Shown: positions 42,570-53,259 of the stretch, piece after piece
Layout of the letters: every line of letters starts with the position of its first letter
How positions within the stretch are numbered: position 1 is the first letter of the stretch
Assembly: GCF_020614375.1 (NCBI RefSeq)
Contig: NZ_CP085327.1
Location: 1,600,823 to 1,664,822, forward strand
Length of the DNA: 64,000 nt
Origin: Haladaptatus salinisoli
GTDB lineage: Archaea; Halobacteriota; Halobacteria; Halobacteriales; Haladaptataceae
Direction: 5' to 3'
Made by a program: the position numbers and the translations under genes
The notes under the pieces: generated by a model
Told to the model about the DNA's origin: nothing
Seen by the model: the letters and a program-made list of their open reading frames with translations, nothing else
Database searches by the model: none

Positions 42570-42641
42570 GGTTTCAATCCCGTCCACTGTCCGGAACGAC
42601 GATAAAATAGATTATGTGGGCGCTCCGACGACGTAGGCACG

Positions 42642-43820
42642 ATGCACGTCGGACTCGACGCGCGGACGCTGACCGGTAACATCTCGGGCGTGGGTAACTA
42701 CCTCGGAAACGTCGTCGAGGCTGGCGCCTTCGACGGACACACCGTCTCCGCCTACTACGACGCCTCCGAGGGCGAATCGCCGGTCGACCTCGACGTTCCG
42801 GACGGAACGACGCTGGAGTGGCGCGCACTCGCACCGCCCGCCGGAATCGACGGACTGCTCGGCCCGGCCGCCCCCGTCTGGTGGGTGAACGTCAGCCTCG
42901 CCAAGGCGCTCCGGGACGACGACGTGGACTGCTTTTTCGGCCCGAACTTCGTCCAACCGCTCGCGTTCGGCGGCCCGAGCGTCGTCGTCGTCCACGACAT
43001 GGTTCACAGGCGGTATCCGGAGACGCATCCGACCGCCTACCACTGGTATCTCAGGACGTTCCTCGCGGGGTCGCTGTGGCGCGCGGACCACGTCGTCGCG
43101 GTGTCGGAGAACACCGAACGGGACGTTCGGTTCTACCACGACGTGCCGGAGTCGCGCCTGACCGTCGCGTACGGCGCGGCGAACGAGACGTACCGACCCC
43201 GCGACATGTCCGACGAACTCGCGGAGCGACTGCGGGAGCGGTACGACCTCCCGCCGGAGTTCCTGCTCTACGTCGGGAACCTCGAACCGCGGAAGAACCT
43301 CGTCGCGCTGCTCCGGGCGCTCCGGGCGTTCGACGACGACGAGCGGCCGCCGCTCGTCGTCGTCGGGCAGGAACACCTCGCGGACGAGGAGTTCGCCGCG
43401 GAGTACGAGCGGTGCTCGTTCGCCGACCGAATCACGTTCACGGGGTACGTCGCCGAGGACGACCTCCCGCTGCTCTACGACCTGGCGTCGGCGTTCGTCT
43501 ACCCGTCGCTGTACGAGGGGTTCGGACTGCCCGTGCTGGAGGCGCTCCAGTCAGGAACGCCGGTGGTCACCTCCGACCGGTCGTCGCTCCCCGAGATAGT
43601 CGACGACGCCGCGCTCACCGTCGACCCGCAGAACCCGAGCGCGCTCGCCGACGCGATTCGCACCCTCTGGTTCGACCCGGACGCCCGAGAGCGGTATCGG
43701 CGGCGAGGGCGTCGGCGGGCGAGCCGATTTTCGTGGACGCGAACCGCGGCGAAGATAGCGTCGGTGCTCGAATCGGTCGGGGCGGACGACCGAAGTCGTC
43801 GCCCCCGCGTTACGACGTAA
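42642..43820 (+). CDS. Glycosyltransferase family 4
   Basis: 392 residues, ATG 42642. N-terminus MHVGLDARTLTGNISGVGNYL is the classic GT4 start. Donor domain: LLYVGNLEPRKNLVALLRAL, ITFTGYVAEDDLPLLYDLAS, then EGFGLPVLEALQSGTPVVTS with the E-x7-E pair. Retaining mechanism expected. A TATTATG-like box (42611-42617) lies about 28 nt upstream. The next glycosyltransferase starts 12 bp after its stop, so at least these two are one transcript. Confidence 0.88.
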   Translation: MHVGLDARTLTGNISGVGNYLGNVVEAGAFDGHTVSAYYDASEGESPVDLDVPDGTTLEWRALAPPAGIDGLLGPAAPVWWVNVSLAKALRDDDVDCFFGPNFVQPLAFGGPSVVVVHDMVHRRYPETHPTAYHWYLRTFLAGSLWRADHVVAVSENTERDVRFYHDVPESRLTVAYGAANETYRPRDMSDELAERLRERYDLPPEFLLYVGNLEPRKNLVALLRALRAFDDDERPPLVVVGQEHLADEEFAAEYERCSFADRITFTGYVAEDDLPLLYDLASAFVYPSLYEGFGLPVLEALQSGTPVVTSDRSSLPEIVDDAALTVDPQNPSALADAIRTLWFDPDARERYRRRGRRRASRFSWTRTAAKIASVLESVGADDRSRRPRVTT

Positions 43821-43832
43821 ATTCGAATACAC

Positions 43833-45026
43833 ATGGCACGCATACTCGTCCTCTGTTCCCGCACCCCCTACCCGCTCGTCGGGGGCGCGAAAGTTAGACT
43901 GTTCAACACCGCCCGATTGCTCGCGGACGACCACACCGTCGACCTCCTCGTCGTCGACGAATCGCCGGTCGACCAGTCGGCCGTTTCGGCGCTCGACGAG
44001 GCGTTCGACGACGTGACGGTGTTCTCCTACCCGGGGTATCGATTCCACCTGAACACCGTTCCCGGTCTCGCCTCCCGCCGCCCGCTCCAGACGCACTACT
44101 TCTCGTTTTCCGCCGTGGAGCGGTGGCTGGACGGGAACCTCCGGAAGTACGACTTGGCGTTCTGCAACCACGTGCGGACGACGGAGTACGTCCGCGGGTA
44201 CGACATCCCGAAGGTCGTCGATTTCGTCGACGCGATATCGCGGAACTACGAGGCGTCCGGCGAGCACGCGGAGGGCATCTGGCGGGCGATATACCCGATA
44301 GAATCGCGACGCTTGCTCCGATACGAGCGCAGAATCGCCGAGGAGTTCGACCACTCGTTCATCATCACCGAGGAGGACAAGCGGTACGTCGAGGGGTCGA
44401 GTCGGTACGAGTCGCTGTCCGTCCTCCCCAACGGCGTCAAAGGCGAGATACTCGAACGCGGGCGGGACGACGCGGAACCGGACGCCCCGGAAGACGGGGC
44501 GCGCCTCGTTTTCCTCGGGAAGATGGACTACTTCCCGAACGAGGACGCGGCGACCTTCTTCGCCGAGTCGGTCTTCCCGCGCGTCCGCGCCGACCGTCCG
44601 AACGCGGAGTTCCTCGTCGTCGGCGCGAGTCCGACCGAGAGGGTTCGAGCGCTCGATTCGCTCCCCGGCGTCACGGTGACGGGCTTCGTGGACGACCCCG
44701 TCGACTACCTCGAAGACGCTCACGTCGTCGTCGCCCCCATGCGACACGGGGCGGGCCTCCAGAACAAGATCCTCGAAGCCATGGGACTCGGCAAGGCCGT
44801 CGTCACGACGCCCCTCGGTCGGGAGGGCATCGACGCCGAGAGCGACGAACACCTCCGCGTCGGGGAGACGCCGGACGAGCTCGCGCGACAGGTGGTCGAG
44901 TTGCTGGACGACGGGGCGGAGCGCGAGCGAATCGGCCGACGGGCGCGGGAGCGCATCGAGGAGCGGTACACGTGGGAGGAGATTCGACCCCGACTGCTCG
45001 GGCGGGTGAACGACGTGCTCGGGTAG
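43833..45026 (+). CDS. Glycosyltransferase family 4 (Stp1/exosortase-associated type)
   Basis: 397 residues, ATG 43833. Opening ILVLCSRTPYPLVGGAKVRLFN and DFVDAISRNYEASGEHAEG resemble the subfamily annotated as sugar transferase of PEP-CTERM or exosortase-linked loci. Donor domain: VFLGKMDYFPNEDAATFFAES, VTGFVDDPVDYLEDAHVVVAPM and GLQNKILEAMGLGKAVVTTP. Donor sugar unknown. It is the last gene of the three-gene run. Confidence 0.82.
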   Translation: MARILVLCSRTPYPLVGGAKVRLFNTARLLADDHTVDLLVVDESPVDQSAVSALDEAFDDVTVFSYPGYRFHLNTVPGLASRRPLQTHYFSFSAVERWLDGNLRKYDLAFCNHVRTTEYVRGYDIPKVVDFVDAISRNYEASGEHAEGIWRAIYPIESRRLLRYERRIAEEFDHSFIITEEDKRYVEGSSRYESLSVLPNGVKGEILERGRDDAEPDAPEDGARLVFLGKMDYFPNEDAATFFAESVFPRVRADRPNAEFLVVGASPTERVRALDSLPGVTVTGFVDDPVDYLEDAHVVVAPMRHGAGLQNKILEAMGLGKAVVTTPLGREGIDAESDEHLRVGETPDELARQVVELLDDGAERERIGRRARERIEERYTWEEIRPRLLGRVNDVLG

Positions 45027-45114
45027 AACCGAAGGGTACCGCCTCGGGCCAGAAACGTTACTTCCGCGCGTCTCGTCACCGCTTCCACCCCGACGAGGGG
45101 GGAGGTGAAACGAC

Positions 45115-45273
45115 ATGGCACACCAGTTCGAATGCACGCAACAGGACTGCGACTTCATGGTACGGGCGAACGACGAAAACGAAGTCGTCGACGTGGTGCA
45201 GGAACACGCGCGGGAGAAACACGGCATGTCGATGGAGAGAAACGACATCCAAGGCGCGATACGACAGCGATAA
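45115..45273 (+). CDS. DUF1059-type small protein
   Basis: 52 residues (ATG 45115, TAA 45273). Sequence MAHQFECTQQDCDFMVRAND then EVVDVVQEHAREKHGMSM has the Cys-x4-C and H-x4-H/C pattern of DUF1059 mini-proteins, which look like a small C2H2-type zinc-binding knuckle. An unusually strong Shine-Dalgarno GGAGGTGA (45101-45108) precedes the ATG at ideal spacing, which is uncommon in this leaderless-rich genome and supports translation. Function unknown. Confidence 0.8.
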   Translation: MAHQFECTQQDCDFMVRANDENEVVDVVQEHAREKHGMSMERNDIQGAIRQR

Positions 45274-45348
45274 CCCACCAGTCGCCTTTTCGCCGACACT
45301 ATTGTCGCTGGCGAAGGATTAAGTACCTCGGGAAGCGTGGTGAAAGTG

Positions 45349-46479
45349 ATGGCAGACGACCCCGACGAGGGGATGTTGTCGTGGGACGAGTCGGTGTTCC
45401 GCGAGGAGCACGTCTTCGAAATCGACTACGTGCCGGAGACGTTCGAACACCGCGCATCCCAGATGCAGAGCCTGCAGTACGCGCTCCGCCCGGCGGTTCG
45501 CGGGTCGCGCCCCCTCAACGTCATGGCACGCGGTCCGCCCGGAACTGGCAAGACCACCGCCGTGCAGAAGGTGTTCGACGAGCTTTCGGCCCAGACCGAC
45601 GTGCGAACCGTGCGCGTCAACTGCCAGGTCGATTCGACGCGCTACGCTATCTTCTCTCGCATCTTCGAGGGCATCTTCGAGTACGAACCGCCGTCCAGCG
45701 GTATCTCGTTCAAGAAGCTCTTCCGACAGATAACGGACAAACTGGTCGAGGACGACGAGGTGCTCGTGGTCGCGCTGGACGACGTGAACTACCTGTTCTA
45801 CGAGGGCGAGGCCTCGGACACGCTCTACTCGCTCCTGCGCGCCCACGAGGCCCACAGCGGGGCGAAGATCGGCGTCATCGTCGTCTCCTCCGACCTCAAC
45901 CTCGACGTCATCGAGGAACTCGACACGCGCGTCCAGAGCGTCTTCCGCCCCGAGGACGCCTACTTCCCGGTGTACGACCGCAACGAGATAGTGGACATCC
46001 TCGGCGAGCGCGTGAAACGCGGCTTCCACGAGGGCGTCATCGGCCCTGACGTGCTCGACCGCGTGGCCGAACTCACCGCCGAGAGCGGCGACCTCCGCGT
46101 CGGCATCGACCTGCTCCGCCGGGCCGGACTGAACGCCGAGATGCGCGCCAGCCGAACCGTGAGCCTCCAGGACGTGGAGGACGCCTACGAGAAATCGAAG
46201 TTCGTCCACCTCAGCCACAGCCTCCACGCGCTGAGCGACAACGAGGTCGCGCTCGTCCGCGTCATCGCCGAACACGACGGCGAACAGGCGGGCGACGTGT
46301 ACGAAGCCTTCCACGACGATACCGATTTGGGCTACACGCGCTACTCGGAGATCATCAACAAACTCGACCAACTCGGCATCATCGACGCGACCTACACCAA
46401 CGTCGAGGGGCGCGGGCGGTCGCGGTCGCTGTCGCTGCGGTACGACCCGGACGCGGTGCTGGCGAGGCTCGAAGACTGA
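45349..46479 (+). CDS. Orc1/Cdc6-family replication initiator ATPase
   Basis: 376 residues from ATG 45349; the frame also has GTGs just upstream (45337, 45340). Origin-binding AAA+ ATPase plus C-terminal winged helix. Walker A GPPGTGKTTAVQ (about 59-70), Walker B VVALDDVNYLF (DD), sensor-1 VVSSDLNLDVIEELD, arginine-finger region DTRVQSVFRPED, then the winged-helix part (about 270-376) with GYTRYSEIINKLDQLGIID. AGGATTAAG (45315-45323) is the likely TATA. Haloarchaea carry several paralogues; this one may be chromosomal or accessory. No ORB-like repeats are obvious in the flanks, so I do not mark an origin. Confidence 0.88.
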   Translation: MADDPDEGMLSWDESVFREEHVFEIDYVPETFEHRASQMQSLQYALRPAVRGSRPLNVMARGPPGTGKTTAVQKVFDELSAQTDVRTVRVNCQVDSTRYAIFSRIFEGIFEYEPPSSGISFKKLFRQITDKLVEDDEVLVVALDDVNYLFYEGEASDTLYSLLRAHEAHSGAKIGVIVVSSDLNLDVIEELDTRVQSVFRPEDAYFPVYDRNEIVDILGERVKRGFHEGVIGPDVLDRVAELTAESGDLRVGIDLLRRAGLNAEMRASRTVSLQDVEDAYEKSKFVHLSHSLHALSDNEVALVRVIAEHDGEQAGDVYEAFHDDTDLGYTRYSEIINKLDQLGIIDATYTNVEGRGRSRSLSLRYDPDAVLARLED

Positions 46480-46519
46480 GGGTCGGCCGCCGTTTTCTCG
46501 GAATCCGAATCCCCGCCGA

Positions 46520-47152
46520 CTACGACGTCTCCGCGACGAACTCCTTGACGATGCGACTCTCGGCCCGGTGAAGCAGCCTGCTCGCCGCCGATTTGTGGAC
46601 GTCCAACGACTCGGCCAGTTCGGTGACGGTACAGCCGCGAGGGGTATCGTAGTAGCCGCACCGAACCGCCTCGGTGACGATCTGGCGCTGGCGTTCCGTG
46701 AGAAGCTCCCCCGAGTCGTACGACTGGGTCAGCGACAGAACTCGGTACGGGATGTCGGCCGCCGCTAACTCGTCCGTGTACTTCGACAGCCGTTCGTGCG
46801 AGGCCACCAGGGTCACGGAGAACCATCCGTCGCGAAGGACGGTCGGATAGAGCGAGACGTTCTTCGACCTAAAGAGCGGGTCGTACGCCCTCGTAACCGA
46901 GGTCGTGAACCGAATCAGCACCGTTCGTTCGTCGGCGTGGAGCACCTCCGGCGCGCGCGCCTCGGGCGCGCTCTCGAATCAGCGAACGACCTCGTCCCCC
47001 TTCGACGTCCGAACTTCGAGGATCACGTGCGCACCCTCGTCCCGCAGTTGGGTCGCCAGCAATCGGAACTCGGCGTCGGGGAACTCGGTGGAGATTCCGG
47101 CCAACCAGCCGTCCACCGCCGTCCCGTCGAGTTGCAACCGGATTCGGGGCAT
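46520..47152 (-). pseudogene. HTH-10 (bacterio-opsin activator-type) regulator with an in-frame TGA
   Basis: Reading from ATG 47152 gives MPRIRLQLDGTAVDGWLAGI and so on up to GDEVVR, then TGA at 46981-46979, then FESAPEARAPEVLHADERTVLIRF, and a normal C-terminal HTH-10: LLTERQRQIVTEAVRCGYYD and TVTELAESLDVHKSAASRLL. Families of this type read VVRRFE here, so one C-to-T change (CGA to TGA) explains it. Full length would be 210 residues, usual for these regulators. Expression of a C-terminal fragment from GTG 46945 is possible. CTTTAAGCG (47179-47187) fits its promoter. It could also be a sequencing error. Confidence 0.75.
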
Positions 47153-47285
47153 AGCATCACGAAGTCGGCCGCCGAGTCGCTTAAAGATGGGAACCAGTTC
47201 CCACTCCGACTCACGGGGATCCTCCGCCTACTAGCTCGCGCGGGTCGCGGATTCGCCGCGACCCGAGAACGGAGAGTAAGAATCC

Positions 47286-47729
47286 ATGACGAACGCATCA
47301 ACGACCGCCCGACAAGAACGGAACAAGAAACTCGCCCGCCGTATCCCCGAGGACGTCTTCGCGGAGGGGAACCTCGACCTGCTCGACGAACTGTACGCCG
47401 AGGACGCCGTCGAACACACCCCCTTCGGAGAGCAGCGCGGTCGAGCGGCGATCAGAGAGTCCTTCGAGGGCTTTCTCGCCGCGTTCCCCGACATCACCCA
47501 GACCGTCGAGGACGTCGTCGCCGAGGGCGACACGGTCGCCGTGCGAATCACGAGCCGCGGGACGCACGAAGGCGAGTTCGTGGGAATCGAAGCGACCGGA
47601 AAGGAGATCGAGGTACAGCAAACGGCCTTCGTCCGCATCGAGGACGGGAAGATCGCCGAACGGTGGCTCCTCCCCGATAACCTCGGACTACTCCGACAGA
47701 TCGGCGTCGTCGAGTTCCCCGTCGAATAG
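47286..47729 (+). CDS. SnoaL-like/ester-cyclase-fold protein
   Basis: 147 residues. NTF2-like fold: LARRIPEDVFAEGNLDLLDELYAEDAVEHTPFGEQRGRAAIRE and the final ERWLLPDNLGLLRQIGVVEFP are the SnoaL/ester-cyclase pattern, in which His and Asp pockets bind small ligands. Possible roles: steroid or polyketide-like isomerase, dehydratase, or ligand-binding regulator. Neighbour of the broken HTH gene across 133 bp, divergent; co-regulation is possible. No further function can be inferred. Confidence 0.78.
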   Translation: MTNASTTARQERNKKLARRIPEDVFAEGNLDLLDELYAEDAVEHTPFGEQRGRAAIRESFEGFLAAFPDITQTVEDVVAEGDTVAVRITSRGTHEGEFVGIEATGKEIEVQQTAFVRIEDGKIAERWLLPDNLGLLRQIGVVEFPVE

Positions 47730-47822
47730 CGCCGAGGTCGGGACTCGACGCACCGGTCGTCGGGAGCACACCGACCCGGCAAACGACCGTCTCAAGTAGC
47801 TCGAATCCCTACGGAAGATACC

Positions 47823-49889
<2,067 letters not shown>

Positions 49890-49931
49890 GCGGGTCGCCC
49901 GCTCTCGCCGCGACCGCTCAGCGCCGACTTC

Positions 49932-51065
49932 TCAGCGCGATTTTTCGACCGACTCGCGTTCGCGCTCGTCGGCGATTTCGGTCACGTCGACCGCGTCGTC
50001 CAGCTCCGCGAGCGTCGCGTCGATGTCGTCGAGTCCGAGCAACGCCTTCGTCTCGGGATCGAACTCGTTCGGTTCAAGCGTCGTTCCGTCGCCGCGAACG
50101 TCGCTCCCCGTGAGGTGTTTCCCGAACCGCCCGAAGAGCGAGGTGAGTTCCTGCGGCAGGACGAACGTCGTCGAATCGCTCGTGCCGATTCGCTGCAGCG
50201 ACTCCAGCCCTCGCTCCACGATGGCGCGTTCGCCCATCGATTCGGCGGACTTCGCGCGGAGGACGGTCGAGACCGCGTCACCCTGCGCCTCCAGAATCTG
50301 GCTCTGCTTTTCACCCTGCGCGCGGATGACGTTGGACGCCTTCTCGCCCTCCGCCCGTTCGACGGCGCTCCGGCGCTCGCCCTGCGCTTCGAGGATCATG
50401 GCGCGGCGCTTGCGCTCGGCGCTGGTCTGCTGTTCCATCGCCCGCACCACGGGCTGGCTGGGGAGCACTTCCTTCACCTCGACGCTCTCGACGCGAATCC
50501 CCCACTCGTCGGTCGGCGCGTCGATCTCCCGCTGGAGGCGGGCGTTGATCTCGTCCCGGCGACTGAGCGTATCGTCGAGTTGCATGTCGCCGATGACCGC
50601 CCGGAGCGTCGTCTGGCCGAGATTCATGACGGCCTTCTCGTAGTCGTCGACTCCGAGGTACGCGCGCTCCGCGTCCATCACCCGGACGTAGAGCACGGCG
50701 TCGGCGGTGACGGGCGAGTTGTCCTCGGTGATGGCCTCCTGTCGCGGCACGTCGAGCACCCGCGTCCGCACGTCGAAGCGGTGGGTGGCGCTCACGAACG
50801 GCGGGACGAAGTGGAGGCCGGGGCCGAGCAGACCGCGGTACTCGCCGAACACCGTCAGCGCCCGCTTCTCGTACGGACCGACTATCTCCACCGCGCTGTT
50901 CACCGTGACCGCCGCGAGGGCGAGCAGGAGGAGTCCCGCAACCGTCACCGGATTCAGCGACGGGAGGGCCAAGAGAACGAACAGGACGATAGCGGCGGCG
51001 AGGAGGGCCTTCGCCGCGCTCACCCCTCGGGAGAGTTTGCCGAGGTAGTAGAAGGGGTGTGCCAT
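49932..51065 (-). CDS. SPFH/Band-7 (stomatin-like) membrane protein
   Basis: 377 residues. N-terminal two hydrophobic segments (about 17-36 and 41-58), then SPFH domain AVEIVGPYEKRALTVFGEYR, GPGLHFVPPFVSATHRFDVR, VTADAVLYVRVMDAERAYLG. A long Ala/Glu/Arg coiled coil follows (ERKRRAMILEAQGERRSAVE, RAEGEKASNVIRAQGEKQSQ) typical of stomatin and prohibitin oligomers. It forms large membrane rings and microdomains, often regulating proteases or channels. A stomatin-operon NfeD or protease partner is not adjacent here. Divergent from the HD gene. Confidence 0.9.
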   Translation of the reverse strand: MAHPFYYLGKLSRGVSAAKALLAAAIVLFVLLALPSLNPVTVAGLLLLALAAVTVNSAVEIVGPYEKRALTVFGEYRGLLGPGLHFVPPFVSATHRFDVRTRVLDVPRQEAITEDNSPVTADAVLYVRVMDAERAYLGVDDYEKAVMNLGQTTLRAVIGDMQLDDTLSRRDEINARLQREIDAPTDEWGIRVESVEVKEVLPSQPVVRAMEQQTSAERKRRAMILEAQGERRSAVERAEGEKASNVIRAQGEKQSQILEAQGDAVSTVLRAKSAESMGERAIVERGLESLQRIGTSDSTTFVLPQELTSLFGRFGKHLTGSDVRGDGTTLEPNEFDPETKALLGLDDIDATLAELDDAVDVTEIADERERESVEKSR

Positions 51066-51178
51066 ACCGGAACTATACGCACCAATCGCTTAACAGTTCT
51101 GTTGGGGCGGGCGGCGAATCTTTCACCGCGGTGTCCAAAAATCGGACGCTTTACCACGCGTCCCGACGACGCCACCCC

Positions 51179-52351
51179 ATGCAGGCCATCAAGGACAGCG
51201 TCCACGACTACGTGGAACTTCCCCCCGTCGTCGAGGCGTTGCTGGACACCGCCCCCGTCCAGCGACTTCGGCACATCAAGCAGCTGAGCACCGTCCAACT
51301 CGTCTACCCCTCCGCGAACCACACGCGATTCGAACACAGCCTCGGGGTCGCCCACCTCGCGGGGCGGGCGCTCGACCTGCTCGAAATCGAAGGGCAGCGG
51401 GCGAACGCGGTGCGGGCCGCCGCGCTCCTCCACGACGTGGGCCACGGTCCCTACGGCCACCAGACCGAGGGTATCATCGAGCGCCGACTGGGCAGACACC
51501 ACGACGAGGTCGGCGACCTGCTCTCGTGGGGGGAAATCGCGGACGCGCTCGAACGCCACGACCTGAACCCCGAGGAGGTCGCCGCGCTCGTCGCGGGCGA
51601 GGGCGAACTCGGCCAACTCGTCGCCGGGGAACTCGACGTGGATAGAATGGACTACCTCGTCCGCGACGCCCACCACACCGGCGTCCCCTACGGGACGGTC
51701 GATTACGGCCGCCTCCTCGGCGCGCTCCGGTTCGCCGACGAACGACTCGTGCTGGCAGAGGGGAACGTCCAGACCGCCGAGAGCCTGCTGGTCGCTCGCG
51801 CGCTGATGAACGCGACGGTCTACCGCCACCACGTCTCGCGAATCGCCGGGGCGATGCTGGAGCGGACGAGCGAACGACTGCTCGATTCGACCGACTGCAC
51901 CCCCGAGGAGTTCCGACGATTCACCGACGCGGAACTGCTCGCGGCGTTACGGGACTGCGCGGAGACGGCCGAGATGGCCGACCGGATCGCCGGACGAAAG
52001 CTGTTCAAGCGCGCCGTCTGGGCCGAGTGGGAGGCGGTACCCGCCGAAATCGTCGCGGCGGACCACGCCGAAGTGCGGGAGTTCGAGCGCGACATCGCAA
52101 CCGCGGCCGGAGTGCCGCCGGAGGCCGTCCTGCTCGACAGCCCCGGCGAGCCGAGCATGCCCGAGTCCTCCACGCGCGTCGTCGTCGACGGCGAAGTCCG
52201 GCGGTTGGCCGACCAGTCGCCGCTCGTCCGGGGGCTCCAGGCCTCCCAGCGAACCCAGTGGCGATTGGGGGTGTACGCCCCCGACGAGCGGACCGACGAG
52301 GTCGAACGGGCGGCGAAGGCGGTGCTGGGCCTCCGCGACGTCACTCCTTGA
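51179..52351 (+). CDS. HD-domain phosphohydrolase
   Basis: 390 residues from ATG 51179 (MQAIKDSVHDYVEL). HD metal ligands: HTRFEHSLGV (H, about 48-54), LLHDVGHGPYGHQTE (HD) and the final D in ELDVDRMDYLVRD. The N-terminal IKDSVHDYVELPPVVEALLDTAPVQRLRHIKQLS is the dNTPase/SAMHD1-like HD type, so dNTP triphosphohydrolase or related nucleotidase activity is the best guess. It lies directly upstream of a convergent sugar permease gene that overlaps its 3' end by 11 bp. Confidence 0.87.
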   Translation: MQAIKDSVHDYVELPPVVEALLDTAPVQRLRHIKQLSTVQLVYPSANHTRFEHSLGVAHLAGRALDLLEIEGQRANAVRAAALLHDVGHGPYGHQTEGIIERRLGRHHDEVGDLLSWGEIADALERHDLNPEEVAALVAGEGELGQLVAGELDVDRMDYLVRDAHHTGVPYGTVDYGRLLGALRFADERLVLAEGNVQTAESLLVARALMNATVYRHHVSRIAGAMLERTSERLLDSTDCTPEEFRRFTDAELLAALRDCAETAEMADRIAGRKLFKRAVWAEWEAVPAEIVAADHAEVREFERDIATAAGVPPEAVLLDSPGEPSMPESSTRVVVDGEVRRLADQSPLVRGLQASQRTQWRLGVYAPDERTDEVERAAKAVLGLRDVTP

Positions 52352-53258
52352 GCGCGCCCGCCGTCAGACCGCTGACGATCCTTTCCTGCGCCACGACGAC
52401 GAGGATGGCCACGGGGAGAACGCCGACGATGCTCGCCGCCGCCATCAGGTTGTAGAACGCCTGAAACTGGCCCTGGTAGTTGAGGATACCCCAGACGATG
52501 GGCGCCCAGTGTTGGGGCTGTCCGTCGGTCATCAGGAACGAGAAGAAGAACTCGTTGTAGACCTGGATGAACGTTAGCACTCCCGCCGTCGCCACGCCGG
52601 GCGCAGACAGCGGGATGATGATACGAAACAGCGCGCCGATTCGGGTCGATCCCTCGACGCGCGCGGCGTCCTCCAGGCCGTCCGGAATCTGGCTGTAGAA
52701 CGTCGTGAGGATGAACACCGTGAGTGGCATGTACAGTCCGCTGAACGGCGTGACGAGCGCCCCCGGCGTGTTGAACCAACTCGGACTCGAAACGCCAAAC
52801 ACCGAGACGTTGCCGGTAAAGAAGTTGAATAAGGGCAGAATGAACGCCGCGGGCGGGAAGTACGAGATCGCCAGCAGGAGGAGCAACAGCCCGGTTCGGC
52901 CGCGGAACTCCAGTCGACCGAAGGCGTACCCCGCGAAACTCCCGACGAGGAGGACGACGACGGTCGTCGCCAGCCCGATGACGATGCTGTTGAACATGTA
53001 GCGATGGAACGGGAGAAGTTGGAACATCTCGACGAACGCGCCGGGGTTGAACCCCTTCGGGACGAGTCCCATATCGACGATCCTGTCGAGCGGCGTCAGC
53101 GCGAGCACCAGCAACCAGTAGAACGGAAACAGCGTCGTGATGATGAAGAAGACGGCGGCGACGTAGAACATCGCCCGGTACGCCTTCTGCGGGTTCCGGA
53201 TCGTACTCTGCACCCAGCGCGTGTACGGTCCTTCCTCCGGCTGGTGTTCCTCCGCCAT
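52341..53258 (-). CDS. Sugar ABC transporter permease (MalG-type)
   Basis: 305 residues with six membrane helices (about 27-50, 87-110, 122-142, 163-185, 215-238, 265-290). The EAA loop is GLEDAARVEGSTRIGALFRIIIPLSAPG; other typical segments are PFYWLLVLALTPLDR and the C-terminal QERIVSGLTAGALKE. One of two permeases of a carbohydrate importer of the malFGK type. It follows the other permease by one base and is the last gene of the operon. Confidence 0.9.
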   Translation of the reverse strand: MAEEHQPEEGPYTRWVQSTIRNPQKAYRAMFYVAAVFFIITTLFPFYWLLVLALTPLDRIVDMGLVPKGFNPGAFVEMFQLLPFHRYMFNSIVIGLATTVVVLLVGSFAGYAFGRLEFRGRTGLLLLLLAISYFPPAAFILPLFNFFTGNVSVFGVSSPSWFNTPGALVTPFSGLYMPLTVFILTTFYSQIPDGLEDAARVEGSTRIGALFRIIIPLSAPGVATAGVLTFIQVYNEFFFSFLMTDGQPQHWAPIVWGILNYQGQFQAFYNLMAAASIVGVLPVAILVVVAQERIVSGLTAGALKE

Positions 53259-53259
53259 G

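Noticed and set aside
42571..42585. GTTTCAATCCCG resembling the end of a haloarchaeal CRISPR repeat
   Set aside because: Single occurrence; no second repeat or spacer array within reach, and it lies between two glycosyltransferase genes.
46979..46981. TGA as a selenocysteine codon in the HTH gene
   Set aside because: No SECIS-like element seen; family homologues have Arg here; haloarchaea are not known to use selenocysteine.
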